Made by a program: the position numbers and the translations under genes
Shown here: in pieces, positions 41,578 to 50,812 of the stretch
Numbering within the stretch: the first letter of the stretch is position 1
How the letters are laid out: the number at the start of each line of letters is the position of its first letter
The notes under the pieces: model-generated
What the model saw: the letters and a program-made list of their open reading frames with translations, nothing else
Database searches by the model: none
Told to the model about the DNA's origin: nothing
Source of the DNA: Actinomycetota bacterium
GTDB lineage: Bacteria > Actinomycetota > Acidimicrobiia > Spongiisociales > UBA11373
Direction of reading: 5' to 3'
DNA: 64,000 nt
Assembly (NCBI GenBank): GCA_020444505.1
Contig: JAHLKU010000005.1
Coordinates: 1-64,000 of the forward strand

Positions 41578-42933
41578 ATGGATCGGCGCATCTTCGGCGT
41601 GGAGAACGAGTACGGGGTCACCTGCACCCTCGGCGGCCAGCGCCGCCTGTCTCCCGACGAGGTGGCCAGGTACCTGTTCCGCCGGGTCGTGTCCTGGGGC
41701 CGGTCGTCCAACGTGTTCCTGGAGAACGGCGCCCGCCTCTACCTGGACGTGGGGAGCCACCCCGAGTACGCCACCCCGGAGTGTGACAGCCTCTACGACC
41801 TGGTGGCCCACGACAAGGCGGGGGAGCGCGTCCTCGAGGGCCTGGTCCACTCCGCCGAGGAGCGCCTCACGGAGGAGGGCATCCGGGGGCAGATCTACCT
41901 GTTCAAGAACAACACGGACACGGCGGGCAACTCCTACGGGTGCCACGAGAACTACCTGGTGACCCGCCAGGGCGACTTCCAACGGATGATCGACACCCTG
42001 ATCCCGTACTTCGTGAGCAGGCAGATCTGGTCGGGAGCGGGGAAGCTCAACGCCACGCCGCGGGGGATCACCTACAGCCTCGCCCAGCGGGCCGACCACA
42101 TCTGGGAGGGGGTGTCGTCGGCCACCACCCGGAGCCGCCCGATCATCAACACCCGGGACGAACCGCACGCCGACGCCGAGCGGTACCGGCGGCTGCACGT
42201 GATCGCCGGCGACTCCAACATGTCCGAGTACGTCACCTACGCCAAGGTCGGCGCCACCACCGCGATCCTGCAGATGATCGAGGCCGAGGTGGTGTTCCGG
42301 GACCTGACCCTGGAGAACCCGATCCGGGCCATCAGGGAGATCAGCCACGACGTCGCCTGCCGTCGCAAGGTGCGGCTCGCCAACGGCCGCGAGTTGTCGG
42401 CGCTCGACATCCAGTGGGAGTACCTGGAGCGCGTGATGCGCTTCGCCCGCAACCCGGGGTTCCCTCCCCAGGTGCAGCGGGCCATCGAGATGTGGGAGCA
42501 CCTGCTCACGGGGCTCGAGAAGGACCCGATGAGCCTGAGCCGCGAGGTCGACTGGGTGGCGAAGCTCACGCTGATCGAGGAGTACCGCGGCCGCCGCCGG
42601 CTCGACCTCGACCACCCCAGGGTGGCGCTGCTGGACCTCGCCTACCACGACGTCAGCCGCCAACGGGGGCTCTACTACCTGCTGGAGCGGCGGGGACTCG
42701 TCGACAGGGTCGTGACCGACCAGGACGTCCACACCGCGCTGCGCACCGCCCCGCAGACCACCCGGGCCCGGCTGCGGGGCGAGTTCATCAAGGCGGCCAA
42801 GGCCCGCAAGCGGGACTTCACCGTCGACTGGGTGCACCTGAAGCTGAACGACCAGGCGCAGCGCACCGTGCTGTGCAAGGACCCGTTCAAGGCGCACGAC
42901 GAACGCGTCGACCGCCTCATCGCCGGCCTCTGA
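41578..42933 (+). CDS. pafA: Pup-protein ligase PafA
   Basis: A 451-residue ligase that uses ATP to join the C-terminal Glu of Pup to substrate lysines. [14 protein letters not shown] carries the Mg-binding Glu9, and [16 protein letters not shown] the catalytic Asp. [20 protein letters not shown] and [13 protein letters not shown] line the nucleotide and Pup grooves. It is paralogous to Dop but lacks the Dop loop. It probably has a leaderless mRNA separate from the core operon, so ligase and protease levels can be set independently. Confidence 0.96.
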   Translation: MDRRIFGVENEYGVTCTLGGQRRLSPDEVARYLFRRVVSWGRSSNVFLENGARLYLDVGSHPEYATPECDSLYDLVAHDKAGERVLEGLVHSAEERLTEEGIRGQIYLFKNNTDTAGNSYGCHENYLVTRQGDFQRMIDTLIPYFVSRQIWSGAGKLNATPRGITYSLAQRADHIWEGVSSATTRSRPIINTRDEPHADAERYRRLHVIAGDSNMSEYVTYAKVGATTAILQMIEAEVVFRDLTLENPIRAIREISHDVACRRKVRLANGRELSALDIQWEYLERVMRFARNPGFPPQVQRAIEMWEHLLTGLEKDPMSLSREVDWVAKLTLIEEYRGRRRLDLDHPRVALLDLAYHDVSRQRGLYYLLERRGLVDRVVTDQDVHTALRTAPQTTRARLRGEFIKAAKARKRDFTVDWVHLKLNDQAQRTVLCKDPFKAHDERVDRLIAGL

Positions 42934-42983
42934 GCCGGCCCCGCCGGCGGACGGGCGTCCTTTCCACTCCGGCGCTCCGCCGA

Positions 42984-42989
42984 TACGAT
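42984..42989 (+). promoter_or_regulatory. Leaderless -10 box TACGAT for pafBC
   Basis: TACGAT ends 7 nt before the ATG at 42997. It overlaps the ATG at 42988, which argues against that codon as start. Confidence 0.55.
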
Positions 42990-42996
42990 GCCGCGC

Positions 42997-43920
42997 ATGC
43001 AGCGCGTGCTCGAGCGCCTCTTGAACCTGCTCGCCTTCCTCCTGACGGTGGAGCACCCGGTGACGGCCGAGGAGATCCGCCACACCGTGGCCGGCTACGA
43101 CCAGGAGACCGACGAGGCGTTCCGGCGCACCTTCGAACGCGACAAGGACCTGCTCCGCGGGCTCGGCATCCCGCTCACCATGCAGGCGACCGACGCCTGG
43201 GAGGTCGAGCACGGGTACGTCGTGCCCCGCGACGAGTACGCACTCGAGGACCCCGGCCTCACCGACGAGGAACGGGCGGCGTTGTGGCTGGCCGCCCAGG
43301 CGGTGCGCCTCGGCGGCACCGGCCCCGGCCCGGCGGCGATCTTCAAGTTGGGCGGTGCGCCGATGACGGTGGGCGGCGAGCCGCTCGCAGCAGACCTGGG
43401 CTCCGACCCCGACACCCTGGCCCTGCTCTTCCGGGCACTGACCGAGCGCCGGCGCGTCGTCTTCGGCTACCGGGGCGCCCGCCGGCACGTCGCCCCCTAC
43501 GGGCTCGCCCATCGGCTGGGCCACTGGTACCTGGTCGGCGACCAGGCGGGTGCGGGCACCCGGGCCTACCGCGTCGACAGGATGTCGGCCCTGGACGTGG
43601 GCGACGAGCCCGACGCCTACCGCCGCCCCCGCGGGTTCGTGGTGGGCGACCACCTCCCCGAGGCGCCCTGGGAGGCCGGCCCCGACGAGGTGGTGGCCGA
43701 GGTGCGCTTCGACCCCGAGGTGGCGTGGTGGGCCGTCCGGCAGCTGACCGCCAGGGCGACGGTGTCCGACGACGCCGACGGTGGGGCGACCGCCACCATC
43801 CCGCTCCGCTCGGTGGACGCCTTCATCGGGTGGATGCTGGGGCTGGACGACCACGCCGAGATCCTCCGCCCCCCCGAGCTGCGGGCCCGGTTCGTGGCGC
43901 ACGTCCGGGGGGCGGCGTGA
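42997..43920 (+). CDS. pafB: PafB, HTH-WYL transcription regulator
   Basis: A 307-residue regulator: an N-terminal winged helix (MQRVLERLLNLLAFLLTVEHPVTAEEIRHTV), then a WYL domain (VVFGYRGARRHVAPYGLAHRLGHWYLVGDQ...RAYRVDRMSAL) and a C-terminal WCX domain. With PafC it forms the PafBC activator of the RecA/LexA-independent DNA damage response in mycobacteria; WYL domains are thought to sense single-stranded nucleic acid. I choose the ATG at 42997 over 42988 because a -10 box overlaps the latter. The stop overlaps pafC by 4 nt. Confidence 0.92.
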   Translation: MQRVLERLLNLLAFLLTVEHPVTAEEIRHTVAGYDQETDEAFRRTFERDKDLLRGLGIPLTMQATDAWEVEHGYVVPRDEYALEDPGLTDEERAALWLAAQAVRLGGTGPGPAAIFKLGGAPMTVGGEPLAADLGSDPDTLALLFRALTERRRVVFGYRGARRHVAPYGLAHRLGHWYLVGDQAGAGTRAYRVDRMSALDVGDEPDAYRRPRGFVVGDHLPEAPWEAGPDEVVAEVRFDPEVAWWAVRQLTARATVSDDADGGATATIPLRSVDAFIGWMLGLDDHAEILRPPELRARFVAHVRGAA

Positions 43921-44843
43921 CCAGCCCCCGCACCGCCCAGCGCCTGTCCCGCATCCTGTCGATGCTGCCGTGGGTGATCGCCAACCAGGGCGCCACCGTG
44001 GACGAGGTGTGCGATCGTTTCGGCTACACCCGCGCCGAGCTGGTCAAGGACCTCGACCTGGTGTTCGTCTGCGGCCTGCCCGGCTACGGGCCGGGCGACC
44101 TGATGACTGCGTACGTGGACGAGGACGAGGTGGTCGTGGACACCGCCGACTACTTCGCCGAGCCGCTCCGGCTCACCTCCGCCGAGGCGCTGGTGCTGCT
44201 GGCGGGCGGCATGGCCCTGCTCTCGGCCGGCACCGGCCCCCCGGCGCTCGGGCCGGCGGTCGCCAAGCTGCAGTCCGCGCTGCTCCCCGACGAGGGCGCC
44301 ATCGAGGTGGACATCCCCTCCGAGCCGGAGATGGTGGGCCGGCTGCGCGACGCCGCGGCCGCCGGTGAGGTGGTCACGATCACCCACGCCTCGGTGGCCA
44401 CCGGCGCCGAGACCACCCGCGACATCGAGCCCTGGACGGTGTTCGCCACCCTGGGCAACTGGTACGTCGCCGCCCACTGCCGTCTCGCCGGCGCCGAGCG
44501 CGTGTTCCGGGTCGATCGCATCCGCGCCGCGGAGGCCACCGGCGAGCGATTCGACCCGCCCGCCGCGCTGCCGCCGGCCGAGGTCCGCTACACCCCCGGC
44601 GTGGACGACCCGCGGGCGAGGATCCGCCTCGGGTCGGGAGCCCGCTGGGTGGCCGAGTACTACCCGGTCGAGGTGATCGCCGAGGACGACCAGGGCCTGG
44701 TGGTGGAGTTCTCCTCCGCCGACCCCGCGGTGGCCGCCAGGCTGCTGTTGCGCCTCGGCGAGCACGCCGAACTCCTGTCCGGTGAAGAGGTCGCCGCCGC
44801 CCGCGACCGGCTCCGTGCCGCGGTGCTGGCCCGCTACGAGTGA
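43917..44843 (+). CDS. pafC: PafC, HTH-WYL transcription regulator
   Basis: A 308-residue partner of PafB with the same plan: winged helix (RLSRILSMLPWVIANQGATVDEVCDRFGYTRAELVKDLDLV), WYL domain (EVVTITHASVATGAETTRDIEPWTVFATLGNWYVAAHCRLAG...RVFRVDRI) and WCX domain. The WYL triad is degenerate (W-Y-V). GTGA overlap with pafB indicates equal synthesis of both subunits, which act as a heterodimer or, in some taxa, a fused protein. The gene order pafA-pafB-pafC matches mycobacteria. Confidence 0.92.
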   Translation: MTSPRTAQRLSRILSMLPWVIANQGATVDEVCDRFGYTRAELVKDLDLVFVCGLPGYGPGDLMTAYVDEDEVVVDTADYFAEPLRLTSAEALVLLAGGMALLSAGTGPPALGPAVAKLQSALLPDEGAIEVDIPSEPEMVGRLRDAAAAGEVVTITHASVATGAETTRDIEPWTVFATLGNWYVAAHCRLAGAERVFRVDRIRAAEATGERFDPPAALPPAEVRYTPGVDDPRARIRLGSGARWVAEYYPVEVIAEDDQGLVVEFSSADPAVAARLLLRLGEHAELLSGEEVAAARDRLRAAVLARYE

Positions 44844-44884
44844 CTACGCCCGAAATGGTCATTCAGGGCCCTCAAGGGTGCTCC

Positions 44885-44890
44885 GATAAT
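44885..44890 (+). promoter_or_regulatory. -10 box GATAAT
   Basis: GATAAT lies 40 nt before the ATG at 44931, with GGAG at 44920-44923 as ribosome site. Confidence 0.4.
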
Positions 44891-44930
44891 CGGATCACGG
44901 AACACCGCAGCTACCCACCGGAGCTCTCCC

Positions 44931-45218
44931 ATGACCACGATCCGCACCTCCTGCGTCGTCTGCGGCGATGTGGAACTGGTCCCCACCGACCTCGACCTCG
45001 AACTGTTCTCCTCGACCGGCACCGGCCACTACCGGTTCCTCTGCCCGCACTGTGACCAGGAGCAGCGGCGCCCCGCCACCCACCGGGTGGTGAGCATCCT
45101 GCTGGCCACCGGTGTCGCCTACCAGGTGGTGGACGACACCCCGATCACCGAGTCCGAGATCTCCCGCTTCTCCCAGGCCCTCGATCGCGGGGACTGGAGC
45201 GAGCAGCTCTACTCCTAG
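44931..45218 (+). CDS. Small protein with two CxxC knuckles
   Basis: A 95-residue cytoplasmic protein. CVVCGD (residues 8-11) and CPHCDQE (about 38-41) could bind one zinc as a ribbon, with DVELVPTDLDLELFSSTGTGHYRFL between them. The C-terminal half is helical and acidic. I recognise no named family. It lies between pafC and tatA, where mycobacteria have no extra gene, and has its own promoter and ribosome site. A small nucleic-acid- or RNA-polymerase-binding protein is possible but unproven. Confidence 0.75.
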   Translation: MTTIRTSCVVCGDVELVPTDLDLELFSSTGTGHYRFLCPHCDQEQRRPATHRVVSILLATGVAYQVVDDTPITESEISRFSQALDRGDWSEQLYS

Positions 45219-45296
45219 CCGTCCCACCGCGCCCCTTCGCCCGGCCTCTCCTCGCAGCGGCCGGGCGTCCTGCATTCCCGGCTGCGGCGCTCCTCC

Positions 45297-45302
45297 TACC
45301 AT
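45297..45302 (+). promoter_or_regulatory. Leaderless -10 box TACCAT for tatA
   Basis: TACCAT ends 9 nt before the GTG at 45312. Confidence 0.5.
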
Positions 45303-45311
45303 GGCGTCGCC

Positions 45312-45710
45312 GTGTTCAGCGTCAGCCCCGCCGAGATGCTCACCATCGCCGTGATCGCCCTCCTGGTCTTCGGCCCCAAGCGCCTGCCCGACATCGCCCG
45401 CAAGGCCGGCAAGCTGATCCGCGACATCCGCGACGCCGCCTCTGAGCTGACCGGCGGCCTCGAGGACGAGGTCCGGGACGCGCTCGAGCCCATCGAGGAC
45501 GCCAGGGACTCGATGCGGAAGGCGATCGCCGGCATCGACCGCCCCGCGCCCACCACCGGCACTGCGAAGCCGAGGCCGGCCCCGGGCGGGCCCTCCGCCC
45601 CCGTGCCGCAGGACGACGAGGCCGCGCCCGACCACGACCCGGGTGCCCCCGAGGGCTCCGACGAGCCGCAGCACCGGGATCCCGGCGAGGCGCCCGGGGG
45701 CGAGGCGTGA
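45312..45710 (+). CDS. tatA: Sec-independent translocase TatA/TatB-family protein
   Basis: A 132-residue Tat component: short N-terminal helix (VSPAEMLTIAVIALLVFGPKRLPDIARKAGK), hinge FGPKRLP, amphipathic helix, then a long Pro/acidic tail. TatA multimers form the passage for folded proteins; TatB binds the TatC-signal complex. The SPAEM start and the long tail lean toward TatB, while the operon position before tatC fits tatA of mycobacteria. The GTG at 45312 lies 9 nt after a TACCAT box. GTGA overlap with tatC. Confidence 0.88.
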   Translation: MFSVSPAEMLTIAVIALLVFGPKRLPDIARKAGKLIRDIRDAASELTGGLEDEVRDALEPIEDARDSMRKAIAGIDRPAPTTGTAKPRPAPGGPSAPVPQDDEAAPDHDPGAPEGSDEPQHRDPGEAPGGEA

Positions 45711-46420
45711 CCGACGGGCGGGCGCCGATCGTGGCGCACCTCGAGGAGCTGCGGAACCGGCTGTTCAAGGCGTCGATCGCGGTCATCGCAGGCGCCATCG
45801 TCGCCTTCGTATTCCGCAACTGGATCTTCGACTTCCTGGTGGCCCCGTACGAGGCGGCCGTGGAGGAGCGGAGCCTGGTGTTCTTCCGCCCCACCGAGGC
45901 GTTCTCGCTGTTCATGCGGATCTCGATGTACGCCGGGGTGGTGCTGGCGAGCCCGGTGGTCATCTACCAGGCCTGGAGGTTCGTCTCTCCGGCGATGACG
46001 AAGCGTGAGAAGCGATGGCTGATCCCGATCGTGGCCATCATGGTGCTGCTGTTCCTGGGCGGCATCGCCTTCGGCTACTGGTCGCTGCAGCGGGGCCTGG
46101 GCTTCCTGCTGGACTTCGGCAGCGACCGTCTCGAGCCCACCATCGGCGGCGACCACTACCTGACGTTCGCGATGCGCTTCCTCATGGTCTTCGGGTTGTC
46201 GTTCCTCTTCCCGGTGTTCCTGTTCGCCGCGGCGGCGATCGGCGTGATCGGGTGGCGGGCGCTGGCGCGAGGGCGCCGCTGGGCGGTGCTGGCCATCGTC
46301 ACCATCGGCGCCGTCGTCACCCCCTCCGGCGACCCGCTGACCCTGCTGCTGCTGTCGGTGCCGCTCTACCTGCTGTACGAAGCCGACATCTGGCTGATCA
46401 GGTTCCTGCTCCGCCGGTGA
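45707..46420 (+). CDS. tatC: Sec-independent translocase TatC
   Basis: A 237-residue six-helix membrane protein that recognises twin-arginine signal peptides. APIVAHLEELRNRLFKA at the N-terminus is the TatC signature, with the cytoplasmic FRPTEAFSLFMRISMYAGVVLASPVVIYQAW and the later FALRF-like region (YLTFAMRFLMVFGLSFLFPV). It is slightly short but complete. Several iron-sulfur or PQQ enzymes and cytochromes could use Tat, though the cytochromes in this window have Sec-type signals. Overlaps tatA and helY by 4 nt each. Confidence 0.95.
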   Translation: MTDGRAPIVAHLEELRNRLFKASIAVIAGAIVAFVFRNWIFDFLVAPYEAAVEERSLVFFRPTEAFSLFMRISMYAGVVLASPVVIYQAWRFVSPAMTKREKRWLIPIVAIMVLLFLGGIAFGYWSLQRGLGFLLDFGSDRLEPTIGGDHYLTFAMRFLMVFGLSFLFPVFLFAAAAIGVIGWRALARGRRWAVLAIVTIGAVVTPSGDPLTLLLLSVPLYLLYEADIWLIRFLLRR

Positions 46421-48936
46421 GAGCGGTCGACCACCTCGCGGCGCTGCCCTTCCCCCCCGATCGGTTCCAGCGCGAGGCGGCGGAGGCGATCGATCGCGGC
46501 GAGTCGGTGGTCGTGACCGCCCCCACCGGGTCCGGCAAGACCGTCGTGGCCGAAGCCGCGATCGCTGCGGCGCTCGGCGCCGGGAGGAGGGCCGCGTACA
46601 CCACGCCGATCAAGGCGCTGTCCAACCAGAAGTACGCGGACCTGTGCGAGGCGTACGGAGAGGCACGGGTCGGCCTGCTGACCGGCGACAACTCGATCAA
46701 CGGGTCGGCCGACGTCGTGGTGATGACCACCGAGGTGCTGCGCAACATGATGTACGCCGCCAGCCCCGACCTGGCCGACCTCGGCGTGGTGATCCTGGAC
46801 GAGGTCCACTACCTGGCGGACCGGGAGCGGGGCGCGGTCTGGGAGGAGATCATCATCCACCTCGACCGCGCCGTCCCGCTCGTCTGCCTGTCCGCCACGG
46901 TGCCCAACGCCGAGGAGCTCTCCGAGTGGGTGGGGAGCCGCCGGGGCCCGACAGCGCTGGTGGTGGAGCGGCAGCGGCCCGTCCCGCTCACGCCCATGTA
47001 CCTGCTCAAGGACCGGTGGGAGGGCAACCGGCTGCGGATGCACCCGATCTTCGAGGGCGACCTCCCCAACCCCACCCTCAACCGGATGCTCAAGCAGCAT
47101 CCCGGGCGGCGCCGCTACGGCATGCCGCGGCGCTTCGAGACCGCCGAGTTCCTGGACCGGCGCGGGCTGCTGCCCGCCATCTACTTCATCTTCTCGAGAG
47201 CCGGGTGCTCCGAAGCCGCGCACCGGGTCGTCGACTTCGGGCTGCGGCTCACCTCGGGCTCCGAGGCGGCGCACATCAGAGAGGTCGCCGCCGAGCGCAC
47301 CGCCCACCTCGATCCCGCCGACCTGGCCGTGCTCGGGTACGGCCGATGGGTGGACGATCTGGCGGCAGGGGTGGCGCCCCATCACGCCGGCCTCATCCCG
47401 GCCTTCAAGGAGACCGCGGAGGCGCTGTTCGCCGCCGGCCTCGTGCGGCTGGTCTTCGCCACCGAGACCCTGGCGCTCGGGATCAACATGCCTGCCCGCT
47501 CGGTAGTGCTGGAGAGCATGAGCAAGTACACCGGGGACGGCCACGAGACGCTCACCCCCGGCACATTCACCCAGTTGACCGGACGCGCCGGGAGGCGGGG
47601 CATCGACGACCGCGGCACCGCCGTCGTGCTCCACTCGGGCTACGTGCCGTTCCCCGAGGTCGCCGGGATCGCCGGGCCGGGCGGCCACCCGCTGCAGTCG
47701 TCGTTCCGCCCCACGTACAACATGGCCGTGAACCTGATCGCCACCTATCCCAGGGAGGAGGCCGAGACGCTGCTCGACGCCTCCTTCGCCCAGTACCGGG
47801 ACGCCCGGCGCCGCCGCCACCTGGAGCGCCGCATCGCCGAGGGACGCGAGCGCGTCGCGCGCCTCCGGGACGAGGCCGAGTGCGAGCGGGGTGACGTCTG
47901 GGCGCTGCTCGATGCCGGGGGACCGCGGGCCAGGGTCCGGATGGAGCGCCTGGCAGCCGCCTGCACCGCCGGCGACGTCGTGGAGTGGCACCACCACGGC
48001 CGCGAGCGCCGGCACGTGGTCGTGGCGCGCGGGACCGGCAAGCGCCCCCGCCTGCTGCTGGTGTCCGCCGACGCCCACCTGGTGCGGCTCGCCCCCGAGC
48101 GGTTGCCGGAGGACGCAGCCATCGTCGGGCGCATCACCCTCGACGCCCCGTTCCGGCCGCGCGACGCCGCCTACCGCCACCGGCTCGCCGAGCGGCTCCG
48201 CGCCTGGCGGCCCGATGGCCCGGCCCGGCGCCCCCATCTCACCGACGACGACCCCGACGGCGCCGCCGGGTGCCCGGATGCCGCCTCGCACCTCGCCGCC
48301 GCCCGGGAGGCGCGCCGCCTCGCCAAGCGGGTCGAGCGGGACGAGCGCCGCCTCGCCGGCGCCTCCGGAGGCATGGTCCCCCGGTTCCACGCCATCCTCG
48401 GGCTGCTGGGGGAGTGGGGCTACGTTCGGGATTGGCGGCTCACCGCGCGAGGCTCCCGCCTGCGCGCCGTCTACAACGAGCTCGACCTGGTGCTCACCGA
48501 AGCCCTCGACGACGGGCTGTTCGACGGGCTGGATGCCGCCGAGTTCGCAGCGCTCGGGTCGGTGTTCACCTTCGAGCCCAGGAGCCGCGACGAGGACGAG
48601 ACCGGCCTGCCGACGCCGGAGGTCGACGCACGGGCGGCCCGGGTCCGGGCGCTGTGGGAACGGCTCCGAGCCGACGAGGCGCGGCTCGGGCTGCCGGTCA
48701 CCCGCGCTCCCGAGGCAGGGTTCGCCGCGATTGCGTACCGTTGGGCGGCGGGAGAGACCCTCGAGGACCTGTTCGGAGACGACGCCTTCGGTGTGGGGGA
48801 CTTCGTGCGCAACTGCCGGCAACTCATCGATCTGCTCCGCCAGATCGGCGAGGCCGCGCCGGGGCTGTCCGATTCGGCACGCGCCTCCGTCCGTCTGCTC
48901 GACCGCGGCGTGGTGGCGGCGGTGGGTGTGACATGA
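46417..48936 (+). CDS. helY: Ski2/Mtr4-like DEVH-box helicase HelY
   Basis: An 839-residue superfamily 2 helicase of the HelY/Ski2/Mtr4 group, probably acting on RNA. Walker A APTGSGKT is at residues 35-42 and the DEVH box at 128-131 (ILDEVHYLAD). SATVPNAEEL, FATETLALGINMPARSVV and QLTGRAGRRG are motifs III, V and VI. A long C-terminal region of accessory domains follows (RRRRHLERRIAEGRERVARL, then a helical bundle). In mycobacteria helY also follows tatC. The GTG at 46417 overlaps the tatC stop by 4 nt. The frame open to 46015 is read-through. Confidence 0.92.
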   Translation: MRAVDHLAALPFPPDRFQREAAEAIDRGESVVVTAPTGSGKTVVAEAAIAAALGAGRRAAYTTPIKALSNQKYADLCEAYGEARVGLLTGDNSINGSADVVVMTTEVLRNMMYAASPDLADLGVVILDEVHYLADRERGAVWEEIIIHLDRAVPLVCLSATVPNAEELSEWVGSRRGPTALVVERQRPVPLTPMYLLKDRWEGNRLRMHPIFEGDLPNPTLNRMLKQHPGRRRYGMPRRFETAEFLDRRGLLPAIYFIFSRAGCSEAAHRVVDFGLRLTSGSEAAHIREVAAERTAHLDPADLAVLGYGRWVDDLAAGVAPHHAGLIPAFKETAEALFAAGLVRLVFATETLALGINMPARSVVLESMSKYTGDGHETLTPGTFTQLTGRAGRRGIDDRGTAVVLHSGYVPFPEVAGIAGPGGHPLQSSFRPTYNMAVNLIATYPREEAETLLDASFAQYRDARRRRHLERRIAEGRERVARLRDEAECERGDVWALLDAGGPRARVRMERLAAACTAGDVVEWHHHGRERRHVVVARGTGKRPRLLLVSADAHLVRLAPERLPEDAAIVGRITLDAPFRPRDAAYRHRLAERLRAWRPDGPARRPHLTDDDPDGAAGCPDAASHLAAAREARRLAKRVERDERRLAGASGGMVPRFHAILGLLGEWGYVRDWRLTARGSRLRAVYNELDLVLTEALDDGLFDGLDAAEFAALGSVFTFEPRSRDEDETGLPTPEVDARAARVRALWERLRADEARLGLPVTRAPEAGFAAIAYRWAAGETLEDLFGDDAFGVGDFVRNCRQLIDLLRQIGEAAPGLSDSARASVRLLDRGVVAAVGVT

Positions 48937-49823
48937 CCTGGTGGGCGCTCGTCAACCCGGGGGCCGGCAACGGCGCAGCCGAGGCCGACCTCGCAGCGCG
49001 GATCCGCGCCGCGCTCGCCGACCACGACGTGGACGCCACGATCCACGTGACCCTGTCGGCCGACCACCTCCGGGATCTGGTGCGGCGCGGCGCCGAGGAA
49101 GGCGCCACCCGGTTCCTCGCCGTGGGTGGGGACGGCACGGCCAGTCTGGTCACCGATGCCCTCATGCACCTCCCGTGGGACGAGCCGCCCACCCTCGGCA
49201 TCCTCCCCGCCGGCTCCGGGAGCGATTTCGTCCGCACCTTCGGGTTCTCCCAGAAGCTCGAGGAGACCGTGCGCCACCTCACCGGCGACGAGGCCTACCT
49301 GGTGGACGTCGGTCGCCTCGAAGGCTCCTGGGGGGTCAGGCACTTCCTGAACGTGGCCGACGTCGGGGTGCTGGCGGCCACGGTGGAGCGGGCCGAACGC
49401 ATGACGAGGCGCTGGGGCGCCCTCCGCTACAAGCTGGCGTTCTGGCTGGCGCTCCCCGGGTTCGCCAAGGGCCCCATCTCGGTGCGGACCGAGCGGCGTG
49501 CCTTCGAGGGAGAGGCGATCACCGTCGTGCTCGCCAACGGCCAGTACTTCGGGGCCGGGGTGAACATCGCCCCCCGGGCCACCCTGATGGACGGCGTGCT
49601 CGACGTGCAGGTGTTCACGGTGTCCAAGGCGCGGATCCCCCTGCTCTACCGCAAGGCGACGCGCGGGCTGCACCTCGGCGACCCCGGCGTGCAGCGCTAC
49701 CGGGCCGCCGAGGTGACCGTCGAGACCTCCTCGCCGTGGCCGATCGAGGTGGACGGCGACTACCTGGGGGAGACCCCGGTGCGGGTCTCGGTGCTCCCCG
49801 GGGCGCTCCGGTTCAAGATCTGA
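48933..49823 (+). CDS. Diacylglycerol/sphingosine kinase-family lipid kinase
   Basis: A 296-residue DAGK-catalytic-domain protein. WWALVNPGAGNGAA starts the fold, FLAVGGDGTASLV is the GGDGT nucleotide loop, and LGILPAGSGSDFVRTF the following glycine-rich motif. The C-terminal beta sandwich (IAPRATLMDGVLDVQVFTVSK) matches YegS/BmrU-type enzymes, which phosphorylate diacylglycerol or similar lipids. Substrate cannot be read. ATGA overlap with helY places it at the end of the tat-helY operon. Confidence 0.9.
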   Translation: MTWWALVNPGAGNGAAEADLAARIRAALADHDVDATIHVTLSADHLRDLVRRGAEEGATRFLAVGGDGTASLVTDALMHLPWDEPPTLGILPAGSGSDFVRTFGFSQKLEETVRHLTGDEAYLVDVGRLEGSWGVRHFLNVADVGVLAATVERAERMTRRWGALRYKLAFWLALPGFAKGPISVRTERRAFEGEAITVVLANGQYFGAGVNIAPRATLMDGVLDVQVFTVSKARIPLLYRKATRGLHLGDPGVQRYRAAEVTVETSSPWPIEVDGDYLGETPVRVSVLPGALRFKI

Positions 49824-49843
49824 CGCACGCGCGCCGGGCGGCG

Positions 49844-49849
49844 ATATAC
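49844..49849 (+). promoter_or_regulatory. -10 box TATACT for the DUF4193 gene
   Basis: TATACT lies 26 nt before the ATG at 49876; AGGAGAG is the ribosome site. Confidence 0.5.
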
Positions 49850-49875
49850 TCCCGGCGCTTCCACAGGAGAGACGC

Positions 49876-50301
49876 ATGGCAGCGGCCGACAACGGCGCAG
49901 ACCTCGACGAGGAATGGCTCGACGAAGAGCCCGAGGACCTCGACGAAGCGGACCTGGACGAGGACATCGACGAGGACATCGACGACCTCGACGAAGGCGT
50001 CGACGACTCCGACGACGACCTCGACGACTCCGACGACGACTCCGACGACGACGAAGGCGCCGAGACCCTCGACAAGCTCGAGGAAGAGGAACTCGAGATG
50101 CTCACGGAGGACGAGGCCGCCGAGTCGCTCCCCGTGGACGAGGCCGAGGAGCTCCGCCAGATCCGCCGTGAGGCGATCGCGCTCGACGCCGGGGCGGAGG
50201 ACCTCCACGACGACGAGTTCGTATGCTCGTCGTGCTTCCTGGTGAAGCGCACCAGCCAGCTGGCCAACAAGCGCAAGAAGCTCTGCCGCGACTGCGTCTA
50301 G
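49876..50301 (+). CDS. DUF4193-type acidic protein with C-terminal zinc knuckle
   Basis: A 141-residue protein in two parts. Residues 1-70 are almost all Asp and Glu (GAC/GAG codon runs at about 49905-50070). The C-terminal 35 residues hold EFVCSSCFLVKRTSQLANKRKKLCRDCV, four Cys in the pattern of the actinobacterial DUF4193 family. It probably binds zinc, and the polyacidic tail could mimic nucleic acid. DUF4193 proteins are widespread and expressed in actinobacteria but lack an assigned role. AGGAGAG and TATACT give it a conventional promoter and leader. Confidence 0.82.
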   Translation: MAAADNGADLDEEWLDEEPEDLDEADLDEDIDEDIDDLDEGVDDSDDDLDDSDDDSDDDEGAETLDKLEEEELEMLTEDEAAESLPVDEAEELRQIRREAIALDAGAEDLHDDEFVCSSCFLVKRTSQLANKRKKLCRDCV

Positions 50302-50318
50302 GCCCCTCGGCGCACCGC

Positions 50319-50324
50319 TACGCT
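50319..50324 (+). promoter_or_regulatory. Leaderless -10 box TACGCT
   Basis: TACGCT ends 8 nt before the ATG at 50333. Confidence 0.55.
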
Positions 50325-50332
50325 GGCGCCCC

Positions 50333-50812
50333 ATGGACGTCGCCGCCCGCACCGCCGCCGCCGCCGACCTGCCCGAGCTCGAACGCCTCTACCGCCTGCT
50401 GGAGGCGGAGATGGCGCTCCTGGAGCCGGTCTGGCCGCTGGCAGACGGGTTGCCGGAGCCGGCCGCCGAAGCCCTCGATGCCGCCCGCACCGACCCCACC
50501 GCCACGCTGGTGGTGGGCACCATCGACGGCGTGGCCGTCGGCTTCCTCCTCGGCCGCAGCGAGCCGATGACGCCGCAGGCCGCCGGGGCCCGGACCGGAT
50601 CGGTCCGGCTGGTGTTCACCGAGGAGCCGGCGCGCCGGGTGGGAGTGGGCGAGGCCATGCTCGGCGCCTACCTGGCGGCCGCACGTGCCGAGGGCATCAC
50701 CCTGTTCGACGCCCACGTCACGCCGGGCCAGCGTGCCACCAAGAACTTCTTCGAGTCGAACGGGTTCTCGGCGCGCAGCATCGTGATGCACCACGGGGGA
50801 GGCGGCCGGTGA
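50333..50812 (+). CDS. GNAT-family N-acetyltransferase
   Basis: A 159-residue acetyltransferase of the GNAT fold. RTAAAADLPELERLYRLLEAEM opens the fold. GSVRLVFTEEPARRVGVGEAMLGAYLAAARAEG carries the acetyl-CoA loop (R-x-x-G-x-G), and TPGQRATKNFFESNGFSARSIVM the C-terminal N-x-F-FESNGF motif. No substrate can be assigned. It is probably leaderless and overlaps the M20 peptidase by 4 nt (GTGA), so it may acetylate a product or substrate of that enzyme. Confidence 0.83.
   Translation: MDVAARTAAAADLPELERLYRLLEAEMALLEPVWPLADGLPEPAAEALDAARTDPTATLVVGTIDGVAVGFLLGRSEPMTPQAAGARTGSVRLVFTEEPARRVGVGEAMLGAYLAAARAEGITLFDAHVTPGQRATKNFFESNGFSARSIVMHHGGGGR

Noticed and set aside
42988-42996. ATG at 42988 as the pafB start
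   Set aside because: It overlaps a TACGAT -10 box; the next ATG, 9 nt on, has the spacing seen at other leaderless genes.
40756-43902. 1,048-codon open frame opposite prcB-prcA-pafA-pafB
   Set aside because: The plus strand holds four confident genes here; the minus frame is His/Val/Gly/Pro-rich low-information sequence.
49905-50070. GAC-rich tandem repeat as a satellite
   Set aside because: It is the codon run of the acidic N-terminus of the DUF4193-type protein.
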